Assembly: GCA_937862595.1 (NCBI GenBank)
Contig: CALMFL010000236.1
Location: 1-12,703 of the forward strand
Direction: 5' to 3'
Origin: an uncultured Fidelibacterota bacterium
Lineage (GTDB): Bacteria; Fidelibacterota; Fidelibacteria; Fidelibacterales; Fidelibacteraceae
Length of the DNA stretch: 12,703 bases
Positions 1-6,780 of the stretch are shown here, piece by piece (the first letter of the stretch is position 1; every line of letters starts with the position of its first letter). Below the pieces are notes generated by a model, which saw only the letters and a list, made by a program, of their open reading frames with translations, was not told the DNA's origin and made no database searches. Position numbers and translations under genes: made by a program.

Positions 1-8
1 ACATCATA

Positions 9-24
9 TGTGTTCCGGATCACA
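9..24. promoter_or_regulatory. CRP/FNR-superfamily-like inverted repeat
   Basis: The sequence is TGTGT-N6-TCACA, one base away from the classical TGTGA-N6-TCACA box of CRP-type regulators. It lies more than 330 bases upstream of the first start codon, so it may serve a gene to the left of the window. A single short match of this kind can arise by chance. Confidence 0.25.
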
Positions 25-60
25 CAATTAGCGATTTTCATTAACCGATATTTTACATAA

Positions 61-73
61 GTTATTTAATAAC
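61..73. promoter_or_regulatory. Perfect AT-rich palindrome
   Basis: GTTATT-T-AATAAC is a perfect inverted repeat with 6-base arms around one central base. This is the symmetry expected of a small dimeric-repressor operator. AT-rich DNA produces such palindromes by chance, so the regulatory reading is only a possibility. Confidence 0.25.
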
Positions 74-103
74 ATGGTATTGTAACGTATCCTTCCCTTC
101 TTT

Positions 104-118
104 AACTTGCCTCAAGTT
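104..118. promoter_or_regulatory. Palindromic element, copy 1 (AACTTG-CC-TCAAGTT)
   Basis: AACTTG (104-109) and CAAGTT (113-118) form an inverted repeat with a 3-base centre, followed by further T residues. It matches the second element at 183-197 at 13 of 15 positions, the two differences being the central bases. The same stretch can fold differently: TGCCT (108-112) pairs with AGGCA (122-126). It could be an operator half of a pair or a weak A/T-flanked terminator hairpin of an upstream gene. Confidence 0.4.
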
Positions 119-179
119 TTTAGGCATTATGGCGATTTTGGGAGCTTTTTTTCCTGTTTTTTATACCTGAACGCGCATT

Positions 180-200
180 AAAAACTTGAGTCAAGTTTTT
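180..200. promoter_or_regulatory. Palindromic element, copy 2, perfect 21-base palindrome
   Basis: AAAAACTTGA (180-189), a central G (190) and TCAAGTTTTT (191-200) form a perfect inverted repeat with 10-base arms. The right arm TCAAGTTTTT is repeated exactly at 112-121, in copy 1. Centres of the two copies are 79 bases apart. Perfect symmetry with almost no loop favours binding by a dimeric protein. As RNA it gives a 9-base stem, 3-base loop and U run, so a weak bidirectional terminator remains possible. Confidence 0.45.
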
Positions 201-278
201 TCAACGACGGTGTGCGATCGGGACAAACCTCTTGTTTTTACATATCTTGTGGTGTTCCGGCGCTACCCCCTCAATATA

Positions 279-307
279 TTGTGGATAAAAATATTATTTT
301 ATTTTTG
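279..307 (+). promoter_or_regulatory. Possible Bacteroidetes-type promoter
   Basis: TATTTTTG at 300-307 fits the Bacteroidetes -7 consensus TAnnTTTG exactly, and TTG at 279-281 lies 18 bases upstream, within the usual spacing to the -33 element. Transcription would begin about 40 bases before the first start codon. The region is T-rich, so chance matches are likely. The organism's primary sigma specificity is also unknown. Confidence 0.3.
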
Positions 308-346
308 ATATTTCTCCAAAATGCCCTTATCTTTGCAACTGGAATT

Positions 347-352
347 AGAGGG
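347..352 (+). promoter_or_regulatory. Ribosome binding site supporting the GTG start at 358
   Basis: AGAGGG lies 5 bases before GTG (358-360). It is the reason for choosing this non-ATG start, which also gives a complete signal peptide at the protein's N-terminus. Confidence 0.6.
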
Positions 353-357
353 TTTTC

Positions 358-2502
358 GTGAAATATAACTTACGCTTTATTTTGATCGCCTGCGCGGTGT
401 TCTCAGGAATTTTACCCGCAAACGACCGCTACCCTGCCATGCTGCAGAAGGCATCGGCGTCCGTCGCCGATTATGTGCATTACACCACGGTCGGCCAGCT
501 GGGGCTTACCGTCACGAATTTCGGCGTGCTGGGCGAAGGCTACAACAACCCCAACCAGCCCAGCTGCATGTACAAGCAGTACCCCGACAACATCAAGGAG
601 CAGGTCGAGCACATGTCCTACGGCGGCCTCTGGGTCGGCGGCATGGTCAACGGTGAAAAGCGCGTCAGCACCGCCGTCGTGGACGGGGTCTTCGATTACG
701 GCGCCAAGGGCTTTGAATTCACGGACAACGGGGACTCCATCGTGGAGCGCTCGTCCATCCCCACCAGCAAGGTCTATTCGCCCTACGCCATTTCCCATCA
801 GGATTTTATGGCGACCTTCCATGACCAGGGCGCGGTCGTGGACCACAAGCCCCTGCACATTCAGGTGGACCTGACAAGCTATGCCTGGAATTACAGCTTT
901 ACGGAAGCCTTCGTCATTCTCAATTATCACATCGCCAATATCGGCTCGTCCACGATCCAGGATGTCTTTGTCGGGATCTGGGCCGACGCTGCCATCGGCA
1001 ATATGAATTACACCAGCATCTATGAGCCCGGCGGGGGCTGGTCCTGGTACGACAACCTGAACGGATTCGACGAATCCGTGTTCGACCCCATTCCCGAAGA
1101 CGATTTTATCGGGCTTGACCGCGACATCGCCTACCAGTATGACGACGACGGCGACAACGGTTACGCGCAGAGCTATATCGGGTTCAGCTTCCTGGGCTCC
1201 GAAACGGTGCCGCGCGCCCATTGGGACACCTATTACAACCAGTGGATGTGGAACACCTCCTCCAACCTGGCCTACCCCGAATTCTACCTGCCGCTTACGG
1301 ATGAAGAACGTTACGACAAGCTCAGCCACTCCGCCCCCCGGCACCTCGGGGATGCGGCCTATACCGAAGAAGGCTATCCCGCGGCCGCGGCCAGCTGGAT
1401 GATCCTGATCGGCGCCGGACCCTTCGGATCGGCGCCCGCGGTCGCCGACAGCTCCTCCTGGGAACTTCCGCCCGGGGCCTTCATCGACGTCGCCTTCGCG
1501 ATCATCACCAGCGGCTGGTCGAGCGACAGTCCCGACGACAATGCCGCCCGGCGCAAACTGCTGCGCACGAACGCCGACTGGGCGCAAAAGGCCTTCAACG
1601 GCGAAGACAACAACGGGAACGGCCGCCTTGATCCGGACGAGGACCAGAACGGCAACGGCCTGCTGGACCGTTTCGTCCTGCCGGCCCCTCCCCCTTCCCC
1701 GAAACTTCACATCGTGCCCGAGAAGAACAAGGTCACGCTGTACTGGAACAATATTCCCGAATTCGCCGAAGACCCGATCTCCCGCGAGAAGGATTTCGAA
1801 GGCTACCGCGTCTATGCCCGGAGGAAAACCTCCGGCCTGGCGGCGGAATGGACCCTCCTGGCCTCCTTCGACATCGAAAATCAATTCGGCTACAACACCG
1901 GGTTCGACTATATCCGGATCAAGGATGAGTTCGGGAACCCTTCGTATGAAATATTCGGACAGGATACCTTTTATTACAAGTTCGAGAACCGGAACCTGCT
2001 GAACGGCTGGCCGGACAAGAACATCTTTGCCGTGACCTCCTACGATCAGGGCGATCCGAGCACCGGCCTGGAATCCCTGGAATCCAGCCAGCTGGAGAAC
2101 CGCATGACCGTGATCACCGGCCAGCAGCCTATCGAGGATGAAATGACCGGGGTCGGCGTCTATCCCAATCCCTACCGCGTCAACGCCGTGTGGGACGGCG
2201 ACGGGGTACGCGAACGCATGATCTGGTTCACGGGACTTCCCGAGGAGGCCGTGATCCGCATCTTCACCCTTTCGGGCGAACCCGTGAAAACCATCGAGCA
2301 TAAGGGCTCCGTCTACAGCGGGGCGGGAACCCGGCGCCTGGAGGACGGGCTGAGCGCAAACGCCCTGTACTCTGGCGGCGAACACGCCTGGGACCTTATT
2401 ACGGACCATGACCAGGCGCTTGCGACCGGCATGTACCTCTACGCCGTCGAAAACAAAGCGACCGGTTTCATCAAGACCGGCAGATTTTTAGTGATTAAAT
2501 AA
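358..2502 (+). CDS. Secreted beta-rich protein with EF-hand-like calcium loop, FN3-like and C-terminal sorting-type domain
   Basis: The 714-residue product starts at GTG with a good Shine-Dalgarno. Residues 1-21 look like a Sec signal peptide (ILPA, then ND). The LIAC at 9-12 is too early for a lipobox. Residues about 40-400 form a large Trp/Tyr/Gly-rich domain with a GGLWVGG motif (89-95); I recognise this style from FCB exoproteins but cannot assign a function. Residues 417-428 (D417, N419, N421, G422, D425, E428) fit a complete EF-hand loop, and a second loop starting at D429 lacks the acidic residue at position 12. A proline linker (441-448) leads to an FN3-like domain (about 449-590, with FEGYRVYAR). 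The C-terminus, from YPNPY (602-606) to GRFLVIK, resembles a FlgD-like or type IX sorting domain, but is divergent. It is the first gene of the block, 24 bases before the next. An extracellular or surface role is inferred; no enzyme motif is visible. Confidence 0.9.
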   Translation: MKYNLRFILIACAVFSGILPANDRYPAMLQKASASVADYVHYTTVGQLGLTVTNFGVLGEGYNNPNQPSCMYKQYPDNIKEQVEHMSYGGLWVGGMVNGEKRVSTAVVDGVFDYGAKGFEFTDNGDSIVERSSIPTSKVYSPYAISHQDFMATFHDQGAVVDHKPLHIQVDLTSYAWNYSFTEAFVILNYHIANIGSSTIQDVFVGIWADAAIGNMNYTSIYEPGGGWSWYDNLNGFDESVFDPIPEDDFIGLDRDIAYQYDDDGDNGYAQSYIGFSFLGSETVPRAHWDTYYNQWMWNTSSNLAYPEFYLPLTDEERYDKLSHSAPRHLGDAAYTEEGYPAAAASWMILIGAGPFGSAPAVADSSSWELPPGAFIDVAFAIITSGWSSDSPDDNAARRKLLRTNADWAQKAFNGEDNNGNGRLDPDEDQNGNGLLDRFVLPAPPPSPKLHIVPEKNKVTLYWNNIPEFAEDPISREKDFEGYRVYARRKTSGLAAEWTLLASFDIENQFGYNTGFDYIRIKDEFGNPSYEIFGQDTFYYKFENRNLLNGWPDKNIFAVTSYDQGDPSTGLESLESSQLENRMTVITGQQPIEDEMTGVGVYPNPYRVNAVWDGDGVRERMIWFTGLPEEAVIRIFTLSGEPVKTIEHKGSVYSGAGTRRLEDGLSANALYSGGEHAWDLITDHDQALATGMYLYAVENKATGFIKTGRFLVIK

Positions 2503-2513
2503 ATGATCATAAA

Positions 2514-2519
2514 AAGGAG
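2514..2519 (+). promoter_or_regulatory. Strong Shine-Dalgarno for the OB-fold protein gene
   Basis: AAGGAG sits 7 bases before the ATG at 2527. It is the best ribosome binding site in the window and argues for high translation of this exoprotein. Confidence 0.8.
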
Positions 2520-2526
2520 TTAATCC

Positions 2527-5178
2527 ATGAAAAGAACCATGCTCATCCTTATCGCGCTCCTCCTGACCGTTACCGCATTTGCGACAACGATCAGAGACAT
2601 CCAGTACACCACGGATGTGAGCGGAGATTCGCCGCTGAAGAACCAGGTCGTTACGGTCTCGGGCATCGTGACCGGCGAGCCCTATGCCTTCGGCGGGAAC
2701 AAGATGTACATTCAGGACGGCGCCGAAGCCTGGAGAGGCGTATACGTCTACCTCGGCACCCATATCAATAACCTGGTTGCCGACAGCGTGATCATTGCGG
2801 AAGGCGATTCCGTGACGATCACCGGAAAGGTCGAGGAATACAACGGACTGACCGAGATCACCACCGTGACCTCCGTCGTGCTTGAAGAGGCCGGCGTCGG
2901 CTGTCCCGCTCCGATCGTCCTCACGACCGCCCAGGCGAACGACGAACAGTACGAAGGCTGTCTGGTCCGCGTGAAGAACGCCGCCATCAGCAACCCGGAC
3001 GCCGGTTACGGCGAATGGGGCGTCAACGACGGCAGCGGCCAGATCCTGATCGACGACGAAGGCAACGCAAAATACTATTTCTGGCCCGCAGAATATCAGA
3101 ACTGTCTTTCCATTACCGGCTGCCTGGGCTATTCCTACGGCGCCTACAAGATCGTCCCGCGCCTTGCCTGGGATATCGTCGAAGGCCTCAAGACCGGCGA
3201 CAGCAAGGTCTACACCCGCATCCAGCGCATCCAGCAGGTCCGGGTCTCCGACCTGATGAAAACCCCGGCGGACGCCAAATCGGATTTTTCCTATCTGGTC
3301 GATCCCGACACCACGCTCTACATTCAGGGCGTCGTCACCATGCCCACCGGCCTCAGCTACGCCGGCGCCGGGATCAAATTCATCCTCTCGGATGTCCACG
3401 GCGGGCCCTGGAGCGCCATTCTTTCGTATAACCAGGACGCTTCCACCTACCCCGACCTCTTCGCCGGAGACCTGATCGAAATGGGCGGCTACATCGGCGA
3501 ATATTCCACTACTCCCTCCAATATGACCGAGTTCTGGCTCGTGGGCGACATCAACCTCGCCGGCACGGCGGACCTTCCCGATACCGCCGTCATCACGACC
3601 GGCGACCTGCGCCATCCCGTGACCGCGGAACAATGGGGCAACAGCATCGTGAAGATCGAAAATGCCCTCGTTACCGGAAATGACATCGAATACTATATCC
3701 TTGAGATCAACGACGGCAGCGGCTCCTGCCTGGTCGCGGACGATTCCGACAGCCTGACAGGCTACGTCGCCCCGCCGCTGATGACCCCCATCGAATCCAT
3801 TACGGGCTGGATCTATCACCATTACGGCTCCTATGCCGATTCGACCACCTACAACCTGAACCCGCTCTATCAGGAAGATATCATTCTGGGAGAAGGGCCC
3901 GCCATGCTGCTCAATCCTTCGCGCACGCCTGCGAACATTCCGACTTCCTCGCAGACCGTCGTCGCGTCCGTCCTGATCTCAACCCTGCGGAACATCGACA
4001 CCGCCAAGGTCTACTACCGCATCGACAATGGCGCTTACGCCAGCGTGGACATGATCGATGCCGGCGAAAACATCTGGTCCGGGACCCTTCCGGCACAGGC
4101 CAGCGGATCGATCGTCGAATACTATTACTATGTCGTGGATGATTCCGGCGACGTTTCCTCGCTCCCCGGAAAATACAACGAAAAACAGCTTTCCTACAAG
4201 GTGCTGGACGGCGCTCCCACGATCTATGACATCCAGTACACGCACGCCCCGGCGGGCACCAGTCCGCTCTCCGGCTGCAACGTCACCTTTAACGCCTACG
4301 TCACCACCGAAGGCAGTCTGGCTACAACCTTCACCGACGACGCCGGAAAAGGCGTGATCGCCGTCGCCAGCGCTCCCGGAGAATGGAACGGCGTCTGGGT
4401 CCTTGCCGCGCCGGCGACCCTTGCCGGACTGCATGAAGGCGATCTGGTAACGGTCAGCGGAAAGGTCGACGAAGACCACGAAGCCTACTGGAAATGGCAG
4501 ACCAACACCTACGTGGTCGGGACCGTCACCCTGGTCCTGTCCGGCGAACCGCCCCTTGATCCCACCCTCGTATCGCTGGCCGATCTTGCGGGCAATCCGG
4601 AAGCCTATGAAGGCGTTCTGGTCGACGTGGAGGAGGGCGGCGAGATCGCTTCGGTCAACCCCTACGATTTCACCCTGACCGACGGGACAAATTCCTTCCT
4701 CGTGGATGACGATATGGTCGCGGATTCGATCCTTGACATCAACTACATGGCCAATGTCGTGGTGGGCAACGCCGACACTCTGGTCGCGGGCGATTCCATC
4801 GCCAACGTCAAGGGCGTGGTGATGTACAGCTACGGCTCCATCAAGATCGAGGTCCGCAAACCTTCGGACATCACCGCCGTGGTCCAGGGTCCCGATGCCG
4901 TCGCGCTCATTCCCGAACACTACGTACTGCATCAGAACTACCCGAACCCCTTCAACCCGGTCACCACGATCCGCTTCGACCTTCCCGAGATCAGCCCGGT
5001 CACGCTGACGGTCTACGACATTTCGGGACGCTACGTCGAGACGCTGGTGAACGGATCGATGAACGCGGGCACCTATACCCTGCGCTGGCATGCGGGCCAC
5101 CTGAGCTCCGGTGTGTATTTCTACCGGATCCAGACACCCGGATACACCGCAACGAATAAAATGCTGCTCTTAAAGTAA
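2527..5178 (+). CDS. Secreted multi-OB-fold-like protein with type IX secretion C-terminal sorting domain
   Basis: The 883-residue product has a signal peptide with a clear AFA cleavage site after A19. Two kinds of module alternate. Type A opens with (I)xDIQYT and a VTVSG(I/K)V-like strand (about 22-125, a diverged copy at 226-345, and 566-675). Type B carries EGxxVxV...DGSG...LVDDD followed by YSYGxYKI (about 130-218, 350-455, 680-790), with DGSG at 168-171 and 396-399 and DGTN at 719-722. The strand pattern resembles the OB-fold/DUF5689-type domains often found ahead of extracellular nucleases, but no nuclease domain is present. An Ig-like segment (about 460-560) lies between the second and third pairs. 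Residues about 795-883 are a textbook sorting domain (NYPNPFNP at 804-811, then SSGVYFYR, ending KMLLLK), predicting export by type IX secretion and surface attachment or release. Binding rather than catalysis is the likely role; the ligand is unknown. Confidence 0.93.
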   Translation: MKRTMLILIALLLTVTAFATTIRDIQYTTDVSGDSPLKNQVVTVSGIVTGEPYAFGGNKMYIQDGAEAWRGVYVYLGTHINNLVADSVIIAEGDSVTITGKVEEYNGLTEITTVTSVVLEEAGVGCPAPIVLTTAQANDEQYEGCLVRVKNAAISNPDAGYGEWGVNDGSGQILIDDEGNAKYYFWPAEYQNCLSITGCLGYSYGAYKIVPRLAWDIVEGLKTGDSKVYTRIQRIQQVRVSDLMKTPADAKSDFSYLVDPDTTLYIQGVVTMPTGLSYAGAGIKFILSDVHGGPWSAILSYNQDASTYPDLFAGDLIEMGGYIGEYSTTPSNMTEFWLVGDINLAGTADLPDTAVITTGDLRHPVTAEQWGNSIVKIENALVTGNDIEYYILEINDGSGSCLVADDSDSLTGYVAPPLMTPIESITGWIYHHYGSYADSTTYNLNPLYQEDIILGEGPAMLLNPSRTPANIPTSSQTVVASVLISTLRNIDTAKVYYRIDNGAYASVDMIDAGENIWSGTLPAQASGSIVEYYYYVVDDSGDVSSLPGKYNEKQLSYKVLDGAPTIYDIQYTHAPAGTSPLSGCNVTFNAYVTTEGSLATTFTDDAGKGVIAVASAPGEWNGVWVLAAPATLAGLHEGDLVTVSGKVDEDHEAYWKWQTNTYVVGTVTLVLSGEPPLDPTLVSLADLAGNPEAYEGVLVDVEEGGEIASVNPYDFTLTDGTNSFLVDDDMVADSILDINYMANVVVGNADTLVAGDSIANVKGVVMYSYGSIKIEVRKPSDITAVVQGPDAVALIPEHYVLHQNYPNPFNPVTTIRFDLPEISPVTLTVYDISGRYVETLVNGSMNAGTYTLRWHAGHLSSGVYFYRIQTPGYTATNKMLLLK

Positions 5179-5195
5179 ACCCTGAACTTGATGCT

Positions 5196-5222
5196 CCGGC
5201 GGACGGCACGTCCGTCCGCCGG
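5196..5222 (+). terminator. Strong GC hairpin in the spacer between the OB-fold protein and lipoprotein genes
   Basis: CCGGCGGACG (5196-5205) is perfectly complementary to CGTCCGCCGG (5213-5222), with a GCACGTC loop whose outer bases can also pair. No U run follows, so it is not a standard intrinsic terminator. It may cap and stabilise the 3' end of the upstream message or cause partial termination, lowering expression of the genes behind it. A second small stem, GGCGG (5234-5238) with CCGCC (5249-5253), lies just before the next gene and could shade its start. Confidence 0.55.
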
Positions 5223-5264
5223 GGTATTCTGACGGCGGCCTTAACCCACCGCCAAAAAAGAAAA

Positions 5265-6779
5265 ATGAAATTCAGACCCTCCTACATCCGGTCGCTGATC
5301 TTCGCGGCGCTGCTCCTTAACCTGGCCGCCTGCGGGTTCTTTCACCCGAAATTACCCCCCTCGACCGCGCATAACCTGCCGCCGGAAACGCATATCTCAT
5401 TTTTCTTTCACCCCGACACCACCCTGGGTCCCGGAGATTACTGGCTGAATCACGGCGACACCGTCTGGGTCGAGGACACCCTGATCCTGGGACTCGACAC
5501 CACGGTATCGGTCCAGACGGTCAGCTGGTGGGGCGATGACCCCGACGGGGACATCCTCGGCTATTACCTGAAATGGTCCTACATGGACACGCCGGTCTTC
5601 ACGCAGGAAGAATCGGGCGTCTTCTATCTGCCCCTGCGGACGCAGTTCGACATTTACAGCCTTTTTGTCACCGCGATGGACAATGACAGCCTTCTGGACC
5701 CCACGCCGGCGGTCGTTTCCTTCCCGGTCTACAATTCGCCGCCGTCCGTCGAATGGAAACTGAATTCCCTTCCGCTCAGTACGCGCAGCGAAGATTCGCT
5801 GCACTATTCGTTCACCCATCATTCCTTCTTCTGGGATATCAGCGATATCGACGGCGCCCAGACCGTCACCGATATTTATTATGCCCTGGACGACACCACG
5901 GCATGGGAGCATCTGAACGGCGACCGGCGGGAAGTCATGGTCACGGACCTTGCGCCCGGCAAGCACCGGATCTTCCTCAAGGTCCGGGATATCGCGGGCG
6001 CCGAAAGTCCCGTCATTTCTTTCCCGGATCCCGAAAGCGACGACTCGAAGATCACCGCCTGGGAAGTGAAAGCGCCGGTCGGGGACGTCCTGATCGTCAA
6101 TGACTTTGCCGGGGACCAGGTCGTGTACGATCATCAGAACCTTTACAAATCCATTTTTACCGATATGGTCGGCGCCGAAGGATTCTCCGTCTGGGAGATC
6201 GGCGGCGCCAGCACCAATACGGCGAACACCATTCCCTATTCGCCCGAAGACATCGAGCTGAACCTCAGCACCTTCTCGAAAGTGTTCTGGTTCACCTTCC
6301 GGGGATCCAACAGCCTGAACGAAGCCTCGCTGGCCCTGACGCGCTTTGTGGCCGACGGCGGCATTCTCTTTATGGACAACGCTCAAAAGGTCGCAACGAA
6401 CAGCCGCCCCGATACGGTATGGACCTTTACCGACATTGACACCGTCTATCAGTACAGTCCCACCGGGCGGATCTACGCGGGGGTCAATATCGAAGGCCTC
6501 TGGGGCGATGAAACGCTGAACAGCGCCCTGCAGCTGAGAATATCTTCAACCCTTGCCGACAAGCTCTACGCCGTCGTGCCCGGGGCCACCTCCACCCTGC
6601 GCTATTTCTTTGAACACGACTCGCTGAACACCAGCGATTATACCGGCACGCCGCCCGTGATGATCGAGACCCCGATCGGGGACGGCGTCTGCTATTACAT
6701 GTCCCTGCCCCTGTACTATCTGAACGGCAACAACAACCTCGACGACCTCTTCCGGCACGTCTTTGGAATTGACGAATAA
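5265..6779 (+). CDS. Lipoprotein with Ig/FN3-like domains and an inactive glutamine-amidotransferase-like C-terminal domain
   Basis: The 504-residue product begins with a type II signal peptide and lipobox LAAC (C23), followed by G24, so it should be lipid-anchored, probably in the outer membrane. Two Ig/FN3-like domains follow: about 70-160 (VSWWGDDPDGDILGYYLKW) and about 180-265 (FFWDISDIDGAQ...GKHRIFLKVRD). From residue 272 the chain becomes alpha/beta: VGDVLIVNDF (272-281), a later VFWFTF strand, then LTRFVADGGILFMDN. This order resembles the class I glutamine amidotransferase-like Rossmann fold. The only cysteines are C23 and one near the C-terminus (GVCYYMS), so the catalytic nucleophile is missing and a binding or structural role is more likely. 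The ATG is preceded by an A-rich run (5254-5264) and no Shine-Dalgarno, as in many Bacteroidota genes. The stop is one base before the receptor start. Confidence 0.9.
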   Translation: MKFRPSYIRSLIFAALLLNLAACGFFHPKLPPSTAHNLPPETHISFFFHPDTTLGPGDYWLNHGDTVWVEDTLILGLDTTVSVQTVSWWGDDPDGDILGYYLKWSYMDTPVFTQEESGVFYLPLRTQFDIYSLFVTAMDNDSLLDPTPAVVSFPVYNSPPSVEWKLNSLPLSTRSEDSLHYSFTHHSFFWDISDIDGAQTVTDIYYALDDTTAWEHLNGDRREVMVTDLAPGKHRIFLKVRDIAGAESPVISFPDPESDDSKITAWEVKAPVGDVLIVNDFAGDQVVYDHQNLYKSIFTDMVGAEGFSVWEIGGASTNTANTIPYSPEDIELNLSTFSKVFWFTFRGSNSLNEASLALTRFVADGGILFMDNAQKVATNSRPDTVWTFTDIDTVYQYSPTGRIYAGVNIEGLWGDETLNSALQLRISSTLADKLYAVVPGATSTLRYFFEHDSLNTSDYTGTPPVMIETPIGDGVCYYMSLPLYYLNGNNNLDDLFRHVFGIDE

Positions 6780-6780
6780 T

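Larger units (their letters stand above)
1..357. other. AT-rich non-coding leader upstream of the six-gene block
   Basis: No convincing reading frame with an initiation site is visible on either strand. Base composition is clearly more AT-rich than the genes that follow. It holds a CRP-like inverted repeat (9-24), a perfect 13-base palindrome (61-73), two copies of an AACTTG/CAAGTT palindrome (104-118 and 180-200) and, close to the first gene, a possible promoter (279-307). The number of palindromes suggests a regulated promoter region or the 3' end of an upstream gene outside the window, or both. Confidence 0.7.

Noticed and set aside
376..393. LIAC near the N-terminus of the first exoprotein as a lipobox
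   Set aside because: The cysteine is residue 12, leaving too short a hydrophobic core before it. The segment continues as an ordinary signal peptide.
412..2409. A 665-codon open frame on the minus strand, opposite the first gene
   Set aside because: It is in exact codon register with the sense gene, its translation is Gly/Val/Asp/His-rich low-information sequence, and equivalent frames oppose every gene here. Avoidance of TTA, CTA and TCA codons on the sense strand explains it.
2503..2523. A six-codon reading frame (ATG ATC ... TAA) directly after the first gene's stop
   Set aside because: It contains the Shine-Dalgarno of the next gene and has no ribosome site of its own. It is most likely chance, though it could in principle aid coupling.
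5234..5259. GGCGG...CCGCC stem next to an A run as a minus-strand terminator
   Set aside because: Read on the minus strand the U run comes before the stem rather than after it, and no minus-strand gene needs ending here.
6763..6780. Alternative TTG start for the receptor
   Set aside because: It would overlap the lipoprotein gene and add six residues before a complete signal peptide; ATG 6781 is the natural start.
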